In this document: positions 44,659-53,746 of the stretch, in pieces | How positions within the stretch are numbered: the first letter of the stretch is position 1 | Layout: each line of letters starts with the position of its first letter | Assembly (NCBI GenBank): GCA_947503785.1 | Contig: CANNFB010000004.1 | Span: forward strand, 1 to 64,000 | Length of the DNA stretch: 64,000 nucleotides | Direction: 5' to 3' | DNA from: an uncultured Campylobacterales bacterium | GTDB lineage: Bacteria > Campylobacterota > Campylobacteria > Campylobacterales > Arcobacteraceae | Position numbers and translations under genes: made by a program | The notes under the pieces: generated by a model | The model's input: only the letters and a program-made list of their open reading frames with translations | Databases searched by the model: none | Told to the model about the DNA's origin: nothing

Positions 44659-45921
44659 ATGAGTAAAGATCTAATAAATAAGATTCTTATTACATTAGGT
44701 TTTATATTTATTTACAGGTTACTGGCATACGTGCCAGTTCCTGGGGTTAATATAGACGTAGTTAAAGAATTTTTTGATTCTAATTCAAACAATGCCTTAG
44801 GTCTTGTTAATATGTTCAGTGGTAATGCAGTTGAAAGACTATCTATTATTTCACTTGGAATCATGCCTTATATTACTGCATCCATTATCATGGAATTACT
44901 TGCAGCAACTTTCCCCGCACTTGGTAAAATGAAAAAAGAACGTGATGGTATGCAAAAATATATGCAAATCATTAGATATGCTACTATTGTAATTACTTTA
45001 ATTCAATCTATTGGTGTATCAATGGGTCTTAATTCTTTAACAGGTCAAAATGGTCAGGGTGCAATTTCTATTGATATGGACACATTTATAGCTGTTTCAT
45101 CTATTTCGATGTTAACAGGTACTATGCTTCTTATGTGGATTGGTGAACAAATCACACAAAAAGGTATAGGTAATGGTATTTCATTAATTATCTTCGCTGG
45201 TATTGTATCTGCAATTCCTAGTGCAATTGGTGGAACTATTGATTTAGTTAACAGTGGACAAATGAATTTCTTAACTGTAATTGCAATCGTTGTTATTATT
45301 ATGGCAACTGTTGGTGCAATTATATATGTTGAGTTAGGTGAAAGAAGAGTTCCTGTTTCGTATTCAAGAAAAGTAATGATGCAGAATCAAAAGAAAAGAG
45401 TTATGAATTACATTCCTATCAAGGTTAACCTTGCAGGTGTTATTCCAGCAATTTTCGCAAGTGCTATTCTTATGTTTCCAGCTACAATATTACAAGGTTC
45501 TCAAAACGAGTATCTTTTAATTATTGCTGATTACTTAAGTCCTGCATCATATACGTTTAATGTATTTATGTTCTTATTTGTTGTTTTCTTTGCATTCTTT
45601 TATGCATCGATTACCTTTAATGCTAAAGATATTTCAGAGAATTTAAAAAAGCAAGGTGGATTTATACCTGGTATTAGACCAGGGGCGGGTACAGCTGAGT
45701 TTTTAAATGAAACTGCAAGTAGATTAACATTCTGGGGTGCAATTTATCTTGGATTAATTTCAACTGCTCCATGGCTTGTAGTAAAAGCTATGGGAGTTCC
45801 TTTCTATTTTGGTGGGGTTGCTGTACTAATTGTTGTACAAGTTGCTATTGATACTATGAGAAAGATTGAAGCACAACAATATACAAATAAATATGAAACG
45901 CTTAGCGCGGTTGGTCTATAA
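44659..45921 (+). CDS. secY: Preprotein translocase subunit SecY
   Basis: A 420-residue SecY with ten membrane helices, the channel of the Sec translocon. PVPGVNIDVV, LGIMPYITASIIMELL and the cytoplasmic loop VPVSYSRKVM and RPGAGTAEFLN are signatures. It sits in its conserved place after rplO. secE/secG are elsewhere. Confidence 0.98.
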   Translation: MSKDLINKILITLGFIFIYRLLAYVPVPGVNIDVVKEFFDSNSNNALGLVNMFSGNAVERLSIISLGIMPYITASIIMELLAATFPALGKMKKERDGMQKYMQIIRYATIVITLIQSIGVSMGLNSLTGQNGQGAISIDMDTFIAVSSISMLTGTMLLMWIGEQITQKGIGNGISLIIFAGIVSAIPSAIGGTIDLVNSGQMNFLTVIAIVVIIMATVGAIIYVELGERRVPVSYSRKVMMQNQKKRVMNYIPIKVNLAGVIPAIFASAILMFPATILQGSQNEYLLIIADYLSPASYTFNVFMFLFVVFFAFFYASITFNAKDISENLKKQGGFIPGIRPGAGTAEFLNETASRLTFWGAIYLGLISTAPWLVVKAMGVPFYFGGVAVLIVVQVAIDTMRKIEAQQYTNKYETLSAVGL

Positions 45922-45926
45922 AACTT

Positions 45927-46688
45927 ATGGCTATCCCATTAAGAAAACTAAATGAAATTGAGAAACTTCGTACTGCAAATATTGCAGTTGCGAAGACTCT
46001 AAACTATCTAAAAGAAAACGTTAAAGCTGGTATGACTTTGAAAGAAGTTGATGCTATGGGTGAAGAGTTTTTAGACAATCTAAATGCTCGCCCATCTTTT
46101 AAAGGCTTATACGGTTTCCCAAATGCTATATGTACATCTTTAAACGAAGTTATTATTCATGGTATTCCATCAGATGTAGTTCTTAAAGAAGGAGATATCT
46201 TAGGTATCGACATTGGAACTGAAATTGATGGTTGGTATGGAGATGCTGCAATCACAATGCCTATTGGTAAAATATCAAAAGAAGATGAAGATTTAATTGC
46301 TTGTGCAAAAGACTCTTTATATCATGCTATTGATTCTATCCATGAAGGTATGAGATTTAAAGAACTTTCTAAATTAATCGAAGATTTCATTGTTAGTAGA
46401 GGTTATCAACCACTAGTACGATTTTGTGGCCACGGAATAGGTAAAAAACCTCATGACGAGCCAGAAATTCCTAACTATATTGGTAATGGAAAAACTAACT
46501 CAGGTCCTAAAATTAAAAATGGAATGGTTTTTTGTTTAGAGCCAATGATTTGTCAAAAGATGCGAGAACCAGTTATTTTAGATAATAAGTGGGATGTTGT
46601 TTCTGAAGATGGATTAAGAGGTAGTCATTATGAGCATACAGTTGCCGTTATAAACGGTAAAGCAGTAATATTAAGTACAGTAGACTAG
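45927..46688 (+). CDS. map: Type I methionine aminopeptidase
   Basis: A 253-residue type Ia enzyme. Metal ligands D95, D106, H169, E205 and E236 and substrate His79 are all present ([38 protein letters not shown]). It removes N-terminal Met when residue 2 is small; this would include Pro2 and so expose Pro in the SRAP protein at 59056. It begins 5 bp after secY. Confidence 0.97.
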   Translation: MAIPLRKLNEIEKLRTANIAVAKTLNYLKENVKAGMTLKEVDAMGEEFLDNLNARPSFKGLYGFPNAICTSLNEVIIHGIPSDVVLKEGDILGIDIGTEIDGWYGDAAITMPIGKISKEDEDLIACAKDSLYHAIDSIHEGMRFKELSKLIEDFIVSRGYQPLVRFCGHGIGKKPHDEPEIPNYIGNGKTNSGPKIKNGMVFCLEPMICQKMREPVILDNKWDVVSEDGLRGSHYEHTVAVINGKAVILSTVD

Positions 46689-46698
46689 GGAGATTAAG

Positions 46699-46917
46699 TT
46701 GGCAAAAGATGATGTAATTGTAATTGATGGTAAAGTAACTGATGCATTACCAAATGCAATGTTTAAAGTAGAATTAGATAATGGTCATATGGTATTATGT
46801 CACATCTCAGGAAAAATGAGAATGCATTATATTAAAATATTACCAAATGATAAAGTTAAAGTTGAGATTACACCTTATTCATTAGATAAAGGTAGAATTA
46901 CTCATAGATATAAATAA
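46699..46917 (+). CDS. infA: Translation initiation factor IF-1
   Basis: A 72-residue S1-like OB-fold protein. [23 protein letters not shown] and [13 protein letters not shown] are the family motifs. It starts with TTG at 46699 after GGGAGA. It ends the operon: rpmJ-rpsM-rpsK-rpsD-rpoA-rplQ, which often follows, does not occur in this window. Confidence 0.96.
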   Translation: MAKDDVIVIDGKVTDALPNAMFKVELDNGHMVLCHISGKMRMHYIKILPNDKVKVEITPYSLDKGRITHRYK

Positions 46918-46931
46918 TTTATATCTTTTTT

Positions 46932-46956
46932 AAATAAGGAATTTTTTTCCTTATTT
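46932..46956 (+). terminator. Possible terminator after infA
   Basis: AAATAAGGAA (46932-46941) and TTCCTTATTT (46947-46956) form a 10-bp stem with a 5-base T loop, 14 bp after the infA stop. The following sequence is AT-rich but lacks a clean U-tract, so confidence is moderate. Confidence 0.5.
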
Positions 46957-46969
46957 ATATTCTTACATC

Positions 46970-46989
46970 ATAATCATAATAATGATTAT
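46970..46989. repeat. 20-bp inverted repeat after infA
   Basis: ATAATCAT-AATA-ATGATTAT is a perfect 8-bp-arm inverted repeat (46970-46989). It may be an operator (it has some resemblance to Fur-type palindromes) or part of termination. Beyond it, to 47103, I see nothing else convincing. Confidence 0.4.
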
Positions 46990-47103
46990 TCTCATAATAT
47001 AAAAATTCAAATTCAAATATACAAAATTATGAAGCCGCAATTTCAAATATTTCGCGTGCTTTAAAAAAGTCATTCTAAAACTATGGCTCCATAAGTTTAT
47101 ATA

Positions 47104-47316
47104 CTAAACTATTCTATTCTTTGTAATATCGATCTCTTCTTCTATTAATTCTTTTTGTTTTATCATTGATTCTAAATGTTTTTTTATTATCTCTCTATCC
47201 TTATATGATTCAATTATGAATTCATAAAGTTTTGGTCTATTTTTTTTCCAATTATGTAAAGTAGTTTTATTCACATTTAAATCAAGTTCTAATTTCCTTA
47301 AACTAGGTGCTGTCAT
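47104..47316 (-). CDS. Small HTH protein (candidate transcription regulator)
   Basis: A 70-residue protein. The first half, SLRKLELDLNVNKTTLHNWKKNRPKLYEFI, is a helix-turn-helix of the phage-repressor or transposase-associated sort; the second half is a short amphipathic helix rich in Lys/Glu that may dimerise. An AGGA site lies 7 bp before the ATG. It is divergent from the UDG-like gene at 47442, and two matching 19-bp operator-like units lie between them. The target set is unknown; an autoregulatory role is likely from its position. Confidence 0.65.
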   Translation of the reverse strand: MTAPSLRKLELDLNVNKTTLHNWKKNRPKLYEFIIESYKDREIIKKHLESMIKQKELIEEEIDITKNRIV

Positions 47317-47344
47317 TATATATCCTGAATTTATTTGAAAGTAT

Positions 47345-47405
47345 TGTACCTATTATTGGAACATAAGTCAAATATTTATTAATTATTGTTCTTATTATTG
47401 GAACA
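47345..47405. promoter_or_regulatory. Pair of operator-like units between HTH and UDG-like genes
   Basis: Unit 1 (47345-47363) is TGTACC-TATTATT-GGAACA and unit 2 (47387-47405) is TGTTCT-TATTATT-GGAACA. The 13-base right part is identical and each unit is an imperfect inverted repeat with a 7-base centre. Starts are 42 bp apart, four DNA turns. This fits two dimer sites on the same helix face. Confidence 0.6.
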
Positions 47406-47441
47406 AATAATCATAAAAGAAAGATTTTTGTACAATTTATC

Positions 47442-48110
47442 ATGACAAAACTAGTAAAACAAAAACTTTTATACAATTTACACCTTTTAAAATCCATGGG
47501 TTATGAATACCATAAATCTTTAGATTTGTTGCCACCTGATATTAAAAACATGAAACTACCTGATAATATTTTTGCATTAAAATCAAATGTTGAAAATTGT
47601 TATTTATGTGAGTTATGTAAGACTAGAAAAAATGTTTTATTTGGAATGGGAAATCCTAAAGCTGATATTATGTTTATAAGTGATGAACCTTCAAATAGTG
47701 AAGATGATTTAGGCTTTTTTTATGCAGGAAAATCTGGTGAGTTATTAACTAAAATGATAGAAAATGTATTAAATATAAAAAAAGAAGATGTTTATATAAC
47801 AACTTTAGTTAAATGTAAAAGTTCAAACTCTTTAAATAAATCACATGTTGAATCTTGTAATGAATATTTATTGAAGCAAATTGAACTTGTAAAACCAAAA
47901 TTAATAGTAACACTAGGTGAAAATACATATTCTTATTTAATTAATGAAAAAGAGAACTTTTCACATGTTAGAGGAAAAGAGTCTATTTTTAGAAATATTA
48001 AAGTAGTACCTACTTTTTCTGCTAACTATTTATTAAGAAATCCTTCGTCAAAAAAAGATGCATATTATGATATGCTTAGAATCAAAAATATACTGGAGTT
48101 ATCAAATTGA
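47442..48110 (+). CDS. Family 4 uracil-DNA glycosylase-like protein, altered motifs
   Basis: A 222-residue member of the UDG superfamily. Fe-S cluster ligands C56, C59, C125 and C139 fit family 4 (with an extra C53). The active-site motifs are altered: motif A, normally GEAPG, is SDEPS (80-84), and motif B, normally HPAYLLRNP, is SANYLLRNP (193-201), so the His is Ser. The rest of the fold motif (LVKCKSSNS, VTLGENTYSYL) is clear. Removal of uracil may be weak or lost. It starts with ATG at 47442, 37 bp past operator unit 2, and its end overlaps the lipoprotein gene as TTGA. Confidence 0.75.
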   Translation: MTKLVKQKLLYNLHLLKSMGYEYHKSLDLLPPDIKNMKLPDNIFALKSNVENCYLCELCKTRKNVLFGMGNPKADIMFISDEPSNSEDDLGFFYAGKSGELLTKMIENVLNIKKEDVYITTLVKCKSSNSLNKSHVESCNEYLLKQIELVKPKLIVTLGENTYSYLINEKENFSHVRGKESIFRNIKVVPTFSANYLLRNPSSKKDAYYDMLRIKNILELSN

Positions 48111-49228
48111 AATATTTATTGACCTTTTTATTAATAACATTCTTTTTTATTGGATGTAGTACAAAACAAGAAGTTGAGATTAAACTTCCAAATAAGAACG
48201 ATATTGGAACGCCAATTAAAAACAATGAATTACCAAATAAACCAATAAAAGATGATATTGAGCCATTTTTAGAAGATGAAATAATTGAAGATGAAATGCC
48301 AATTATTGATAATAGTGAAGTAATGAAAATAGCATTTATTTACCCTTCCAAAATTGTTGCAAAATATGCTAAGTCTTCAATAAACACTGTTTTAGGATAC
48401 TTTGATTATAAAAAAATTAGATATGAAGTTAAAATATTTGATACTTTAAATGAAGATGAACTAAGTATTCAAAAAGCATTTAATGATGCTAAAGAGGGTG
48501 GATTTACAAATGTAATAGCATTATTTACTCCTCGTGTTATCGATTTTCTACATCTTGCTGATACAAGTGATTTAAAAGTTTATTTACCTTTAACAAATAA
48601 GAAAAATCTTACAAAATACAATAACAATTTTATTTATGGTGGAATTTCATATAAAGATCAAGTAAATAAATTATTTGAGTATTCTAATATAAATAATGCA
48701 ATGTTTTATCAAAGTTCATTTTTAACTAATAAATTAAAAAGTATTTATGAAACTACATTTTCTGATGTAAAAGTTGTAAAAGAGATAAAAAATAAAAGAA
48801 ACTATTACAAGGGAATTGTTAAAGATTACAGAATTAAAAACTCTACACTATTTTTAAATACTCCTATTGTTAAAACATCAATTTTACTTTCTCAATTAAG
48901 AGCTTATAGTATATATCCAAAAGTTATTCTTTCTACTCAAATTAATTATAATCCAAAAATTTTAACATTAACACAAGCAAAAGATAGATCAAATTTTGTT
49001 CTTGCTAATTCTATTGATGTAGTTGATGATGAGCTAAGAGATAGTGTTAGTTCTTATGGTTCTGATATTATTTATAACTGGGTTGATTATTCTACTTTAG
49101 TTGGTGTAAATTATCTGTATGATCAGAATATGTCAGGTCTAATTAGTACTAAAATTGAAGAAAATCAGGTTATGTATGAACCTAAACTATTTATAACAAC
49201 TGCTTATGGATTTTTAGAAATTAAGTAA
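48107..49228 (+). CDS. Lipoprotein with periplasmic-binding-like domain
   Basis: A 373-residue lipoprotein. Signal peptide plus lipobox FIGC (Cys17) ends the first 17 residues; a Pro/Glu/Asp-rich linker (18-70) leads to a domain starting MKIAFIYPSKIVAKYAKSSINTVLGYF that resembles amino-acid receptor/LppC (LpoA) folds. In Gram-negatives LpoA activates a penicillin-binding protein; this match is by feel and not firm. The TTG start overlaps the previous stop. I have no specific function. aspS follows after 43 bp (from its TTG). Confidence 0.6.
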   Translation: MKYLLTFLLITFFFIGCSTKQEVEIKLPNKNDIGTPIKNNELPNKPIKDDIEPFLEDEIIEDEMPIIDNSEVMKIAFIYPSKIVAKYAKSSINTVLGYFDYKKIRYEVKIFDTLNEDELSIQKAFNDAKEGGFTNVIALFTPRVIDFLHLADTSDLKVYLPLTNKKNLTKYNNNFIYGGISYKDQVNKLFEYSNINNAMFYQSSFLTNKLKSIYETTFSDVKVVKEIKNKRNYYKGIVKDYRIKNSTLFLNTPIVKTSILLSQLRAYSIYPKVILSTQINYNPKILTLTQAKDRSNFVLANSIDVVDDELRDSVSSYGSDIIYNWVDYSTLVGVNYLYDQNMSGLISTKIEENQVMYEPKLFITTAYGFLEIK

Positions 49229-49236
49229 GATTTAGA

Positions 49237-49274
49237 TAAAATCGCGGATATTTATATTTATGGAGTTTGAATTG
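49237..49274 (+). promoter_or_regulatory. aspS promoter -10 and start-deciding ribosome site
   Basis: TAAAAT at 49237-49242 predicts a transcript starting near 49249. GGAG (49262-49265) lies 6 bases before a TTG at 49272, which is better placed than before the ATG at 49260, so the TTG is preferred. Confidence 0.5.
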
Positions 49275-51017
49275 AGAACACATTATTGTACAGAAGTTAC
49301 TGAAGAAAGCATCGGGTTAGAAGTTACAGTTGCCGGTTGGGTTAACAGTAGAAGAGATCACGGTGGAATTATATTTATTGATTTAAGAGATAAGGGTGGT
49401 TTAGTTCAACTAGTAGTTGACCCATCAGAACTTCCTATTTCAGAAACAGTTAGAGATGAATTTGTATTAGTAGCACGTGGAACTGTAAGAGCTAGAGGTG
49501 AAGGATTAGAAAATCCTAACTTAGTTACTGGAAAGATTGAAATTGTTTTAAGCGAATTAACTATTGAAAACAAATCTAAGCCAATGCCTTTTGATTTAAA
49601 TGACGATAAAGTTAATGACGAAATTAAATTAAGAAATAGATTTTTAGAATTAAGATCTAAAAAATCTTTTGAAATTTTTCAATTAAGATCAAAAGCTGCT
49701 ATTCAAGTTAGAAACACTTTAGATGAATTAGGTTTTTTAGATGTTGAAACTCCAATTTTAACAAAATCTACACCAGAAGGTGCTAGGGATTATTTAGTAC
49801 CTTCAAGAGTTCATGGTGGGGAGTTTTATGCACTTCCTCAATCTCCTCAATTATTTAAACAATTATTAATGGTATCTGGATTTGATAAGTATTTCCAAAT
49901 AGCTAAATGTTTTAGAGATGAAGATTTAAGAGCTGATAGACAACCTGAATTTACTCAAATAGATGTTGAAATGTCTTTTTGTGATCAAGAAGATGTAATT
50001 AAAGTAGCTGAAAAAGTTATCACTGATGTATTTAACAAGTGTGGAAAGCCAGTTCCATCTACATTCCCAAGAATGAGATACTGGGATGCAATGGAAAAAT
50101 ATGGTTCAGATAAACCAGATATCAGATTTAATATGCCATTAGTTGATGTTATTGATATTTTCGCTAACTCTACAAATGAAATTTTTGCTGATATTGCTAA
50201 AGATAAAAAGAACAATAGAATTAAAGCTTTAAAATGTCCAAATGGAGATAATTTATTCTCTAAAAGACAAATGAAAGGTTTTGAAGATTACGTTAGAAAA
50301 TTTGGAGCTAAAGGTTTAGGTTACTTCCAAATGAAAGAAGACGGTCTTAAAGGTCCTTTAACTAAATTCTTCTCAGAATCTGATTTAGAAGAAATCGTAA
50401 AAACTACAGAACTTGAAGTGGGAGACGTTGTATTCTTTGGAGCAGGTGATAAAAAAACTGTATGGGATTATATGGGAAGATTTAGACTTTTCCTAGCTGA
50501 ACAAACTAATTCAATCCCTGAAGATGCTTATGAGTTCTTATGGGTTGTTGATTTTCCTATGTTTGAAGTTGAAGATGGTAAAACAAAAGCACTTCATCAT
50601 CCATTTACAATGCCTAAATCACTTGAAGATACATCTGATTTAGAAGCTATTGAATCAATTGCTTATGATATCGTATTAAACGGTATGGAATTAGGTGGTG
50701 GATCTATTAGAATTCATAAAGAAGAAATTCAAGCAAAAGTATTTGAACTTATGGGAATTCCTGAAATTGAGCAAAGAGAGAAATTTGGTTTCTTACTTGA
50801 CGCACTTCAATATGGAGCGCCATCACATGGTGGATTTGCAATGGGTCTAGATAGACTTGTAATGCTTCTTGTTGGAACAGATTCAATTAGAGATGTTATT
50901 GCATTCCCTAAAACTCAAAAAGCTCAGTGTCTATTAACAGGAGCTCCATCACCAGTTGATGCAGAGCAGTTAAAAGATTTAAGTTTAAGAATAAGAAAAA
51001 CTGAACAACAATCATAA
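49272..51017 (+). CDS. aspS: Aspartate--tRNA ligase
   Basis: A class II synthetase of 581 residues from the TTG at 49272 ([12 protein letters not shown]), chosen because GGAG sits 6 bases upstream and the family begins here; an upstream in-frame ATG at 49260 would add four residues. The OB anticodon domain comes first ([21 protein letters not shown]), then motif 2 ([23 protein letters not shown]) and motif 3 (GLDRLVMLL). Bacterial-type insert domain included. Whether it is the non-discriminating form that also charges tRNA-Asn is not decided by sequence alone. The znuA-like gene follows 17 bp later. Confidence 0.96.
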   Translation: MRTHYCTEVTEESIGLEVTVAGWVNSRRDHGGIIFIDLRDKGGLVQLVVDPSELPISETVRDEFVLVARGTVRARGEGLENPNLVTGKIEIVLSELTIENKSKPMPFDLNDDKVNDEIKLRNRFLELRSKKSFEIFQLRSKAAIQVRNTLDELGFLDVETPILTKSTPEGARDYLVPSRVHGGEFYALPQSPQLFKQLLMVSGFDKYFQIAKCFRDEDLRADRQPEFTQIDVEMSFCDQEDVIKVAEKVITDVFNKCGKPVPSTFPRMRYWDAMEKYGSDKPDIRFNMPLVDVIDIFANSTNEIFADIAKDKKNNRIKALKCPNGDNLFSKRQMKGFEDYVRKFGAKGLGYFQMKEDGLKGPLTKFFSESDLEEIVKTTELEVGDVVFFGAGDKKTVWDYMGRFRLFLAEQTNSIPEDAYEFLWVVDFPMFEVEDGKTKALHHPFTMPKSLEDTSDLEAIESIAYDIVLNGMELGGGSIRIHKEEIQAKVFELMGIPEIEQREKFGFLLDALQYGAPSHGGFAMGLDRLVMLLVGTDSIRDVIAFPKTQKAQCLLTGAPSPVDAEQLKDLSLRIRKTEQQS

Positions 51018-51034
51018 AATTATAGGAAGTAGTA

Positions 51035-51826
51035 ATGTATAAACTTTTATTATTACTATTTCCTCTTCTACTTTTCTCAAAATTTCAAGTAACAACTACT
51101 TTACCTTTTGAAGCTCATATTATTAAAAAAATTGGTCAAAATCATATTCGTATAAAAACAATTTCAAATAACTTTTCAAATAAACTTTTAGATTTAAGTC
51201 CCACAGAAATTTCATCTCTTGCAAAAACAAGAGCATATTTTAACTTTTCTCTAGAAATAGAAAAAAAATATGAAAAAATATTTTTAGAAACTAATGATAA
51301 ATTAAATATTGTAAATATGTCCAAAAATATCAAAAAATTAAAATATAAGGGAAAAGAAAATCCATATGTTTGGCTTGATCCTATTTTACTAAGAGAAGTT
51401 GCAAAAAATATTTATGATGCTTTAGTTAAAATTGATTTTTACAATAAAGATAAATATAAAGTAAACTATCAAAATTTTTTATTAGAACTAGATGAATCTT
51501 TTTTAAAAACAAAAAGAAAACTAGTAAAAAGCGAAATTTATAATATTTTTGTTTTTGATGAATCTCTTGATTACTTTGCTAAAAGATTTAAAATAAATGT
51601 TTATAAAAAGAAAAAAAGAATTTTAAGCGCATCCGAGATAAAGTCTTTAGTAGAAGAAGTGAAGATAAATGAAATAAAAGCTGTTTTCACAGCAGATAGA
51701 GAAAATATTACATACGCAAAATCTCTCTCTGGCAATTCAAATATTCAAATTAAGATTTTTAATCTTTATGAAGAACTTTTATTTTACAATTTATCTAATA
51801 TTACACAAGAATTTTTAAGTAAATAA
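51035..51826 (+). CDS. Orphan ZnuA-like metal-binding lipid-free periplasmic protein
   Basis: A 263-residue protein with a signal peptide (about 1-16) and the ZnuA/TroA solute-binding fold. FQVTTTLPFEAHIIKKI is the opening strand, and NPYVWLDPILLREVAKNIYDAL corresponds to the family's H-x-WLDP helix. The His ligands seem lost: the family His before WLDP is Tyr111, the loop at LLDLSPTEIS lacks the usual His, and the DESLDYFAKRF segment has Glu/Ser where His is expected. No ABC permease or ATPase is adjacent. It may bind another metal or ligand, or serve as a sensor. Family is clear; function is not. Confidence 0.65.
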   Translation: MYKLLLLLFPLLLFSKFQVTTTLPFEAHIIKKIGQNHIRIKTISNNFSNKLLDLSPTEISSLAKTRAYFNFSLEIEKKYEKIFLETNDKLNIVNMSKNIKKLKYKGKENPYVWLDPILLREVAKNIYDALVKIDFYNKDKYKVNYQNFLLELDESFLKTKRKLVKSEIYNIFVFDESLDYFAKRFKINVYKKKKRILSASEIKSLVEEVKINEIKAVFTADRENITYAKSLSGNSNIQIKIFNLYEELLFYNLSNITQEFLSK

Positions 51827-51869
51827 ATATATAAATTAAACTTAATTTAGTTTAATTTTAAGTTTATTG

Positions 51870-51900
51870 TATAATATTAAAAGGTATTGTTGCACAATAC
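51870..51900 (+). promoter_or_regulatory. ygiQ promoter with 5' hairpin
   Basis: TATAAT at 51870-51875 would start transcription near 51882. Immediately after is a perfect hairpin GTATTGT-TGC-ACAATAC (51884-51900), so it would form the 5' end of the mRNA. A role in mRNA stability or as an operator is possible. Confidence 0.45.
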
Positions 51901-51937
51901 AAAAAAATAAATACTATCTAAATATAAAGAAAATATA

Positions 51938-53707
51938 ATGAGCAAAATAAATAAACCAAATAAATTTTTACCAACAACTCTAGAAGAAATGCATGAGCGA
52001 GGCTGGTACGAGCTTGACGTTGTTTTAATAACAGGAGATGCCTATATTGATTCTCCTTTTATGGGAATAGCTGTTGTAGGACGAATACTTGAAGATATCG
52101 GTCTTCGAGTTGGAATAATAGGTCAACCTGATGTTAATTCAGATGTTGATATCAAAAGAATGGGCGAACCTAAACTTTTTTGGGGAGTAAGTGGGGGAAG
52201 TATTGATTCAATGGTTTCAAACTATACAGCAACTAAAAAGTTTAGAAACTCTGATGATTACACTGCTGGTGGAAAGAATGAACGACGACCAGACCGTGCA
52301 ACGATGGTGTATACAAATATGATTAGAAGATATTTTAAAGACACAGTTCCTATCGTACTTGGTGGAATAGAAGCTTCTTTACGAAGACTTACTCATTATG
52401 ATTATTGGTCTAATAAGTTAAGAAAACCTATTCTATTTGATACAAAAGCTGATTATATGATTTATGGTATGGGTGAACAAGCTATTATTGATTTAGGAAA
52501 TACTTTAAGAAATGGTGGTGATCCTAAACATATTAATGGTCTTTGTTATATCTCAAAAGAGCCAGTTGAAGAGTATATTCAAATACCTACACATCAAGAG
52601 TGTTTAGATGAAAAAGAGAAATACATAGATTTATTCAAAACTTTTTATGATAATAATGACCCTGTATACTCTAAAGGTTTATGCCAAGGTGTTGATTCTA
52701 GGTATTTAATACAAAATCCGCCAAGTGATCACATGGATCAAGAGGAAATGGATAAAATCGCTTCTTATCCTTATCAAAGAGATGTTCATCCCTTTGATGG
52801 AAAACATGGAAAAGTTAAGTGTTTAGAAACAATTAAGTTTTCTATTATGACACATCATGGTTGTTGGGGAGAGTGTAATTTCTGTGCAATTGCAGCTCAT
52901 CAAGGTAGAACTATCAGAACAAGAAGTGAAGAAAATATTTTAAAAGAAGCTAAGCATTTTACTACAATTAAAGATTTCAAAGGAATCATTTCTGATGTTG
53001 GAGGACCAACAGCAAATATGTATGGTTACGAATGTAAGAAAAAAGAAAAACTTGGAACTTGTGTTGATAATAAAAGATGTGTAGATGCACATAGACTTTG
53101 TAGAACAATGAAAGTTGATCATTCACGAAATATAAAATTACTGAAAGATATTAGACAAATTCCTGGAATCAAAAAAGCATTTGTGGCTTCTGGTGTACGG
53201 TATGATTTAATTACAGCAGATAAAAAGCATGGATATGATTATTTAAAAGAAATGGTTGATCATCATATCTCTGGACAAATGAAAGTTGCACCTGAACATA
53301 CAAATGATGAAGTTTTACATCATATGGGAAAACCAGGTAAGCAGACTCTAATTGATTTTAAAAAAATGTATGATACTTTAAATAAAGAATCTGGTAAAAA
53401 ACAGTTTTTAACATACTATTTAATTGCAGCACATCCTGGTTGTGAAGATAAACATATGCATGAATTAAAGCAGTTTACAACGCATGAACTTAAAATGAAT
53501 CCAGAACAAGCACAAGTTTTTATTCCAACGCCTGGTACTTATTCTGCGGTTATGTACTATACCGAATTGGATCCTTTTACAAAGAAAAAAATCTTTGTTG
53601 AAAAAGACCCAAGAAAAAAAGAAAAACAAAAAGAAATTGTTGTACCACGTACAAATCATAATGTAGCACGTGCTAAAAGAATGAGTAGCTCTGGAATGCA
53701 AGGTTAG
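51938..53707 (+). CDS. YgiQ family radical SAM protein
   Basis: A 589-residue radical SAM enzyme of the YgiQ type, with an N-terminal B12-binding-like domain and then the Fe-S motif C309-x3-C313-x2-C316 (HHGCWGECNFCAIAAHQG). GGIEASLRRLTHYDYWS and APEHTNDEVLHHMGKP are family blocks. The substrate of the family is not established to my knowledge. The length (about 600) is as expected for the short bacterial form. It is transcribed alone or with adk. Confidence 0.9.
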   Translation: MSKINKPNKFLPTTLEEMHERGWYELDVVLITGDAYIDSPFMGIAVVGRILEDIGLRVGIIGQPDVNSDVDIKRMGEPKLFWGVSGGSIDSMVSNYTATKKFRNSDDYTAGGKNERRPDRATMVYTNMIRRYFKDTVPIVLGGIEASLRRLTHYDYWSNKLRKPILFDTKADYMIYGMGEQAIIDLGNTLRNGGDPKHINGLCYISKEPVEEYIQIPTHQECLDEKEKYIDLFKTFYDNNDPVYSKGLCQGVDSRYLIQNPPSDHMDQEEMDKIASYPYQRDVHPFDGKHGKVKCLETIKFSIMTHHGCWGECNFCAIAAHQGRTIRTRSEENILKEAKHFTTIKDFKGIISDVGGPTANMYGYECKKKEKLGTCVDNKRCVDAHRLCRTMKVDHSRNIKLLKDIRQIPGIKKAFVASGVRYDLITADKKHGYDYLKEMVDHHISGQMKVAPEHTNDEVLHHMGKPGKQTLIDFKKMYDTLNKESGKKQFLTYYLIAAHPGCEDKHMHELKQFTTHELKMNPEQAQVFIPTPGTYSAVMYYTELDPFTKKKIFVEKDPRKKEKQKEIVVPRTNHNVARAKRMSSSGMQG

Positions 53708-53708
53708 T

Positions 53709-53714
53709 ATAATA
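53709..53714 (+). promoter_or_regulatory. Promoter -10 for adk
   Basis: TATAAT at 53709-53714 begins right after the ygiQ stop TAG. It predicts a start near 53721, 26 bp before the adk ATG at 53747, which has an AAGGAAA ribosome site. Confidence 0.5.
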
Positions 53715-53746
53715 CAAATATAAACAAAGATATTTAAGGAAAATAA

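Noticed and set aside
47020-47100. Short open frame or small RNA in the gap before the HTH gene
   Set aside because: An 11-codon frame from ATG 47029 and a TATGG-CT-CCATA mini hairpin are present, but too short and without a ribosome site or promoter.
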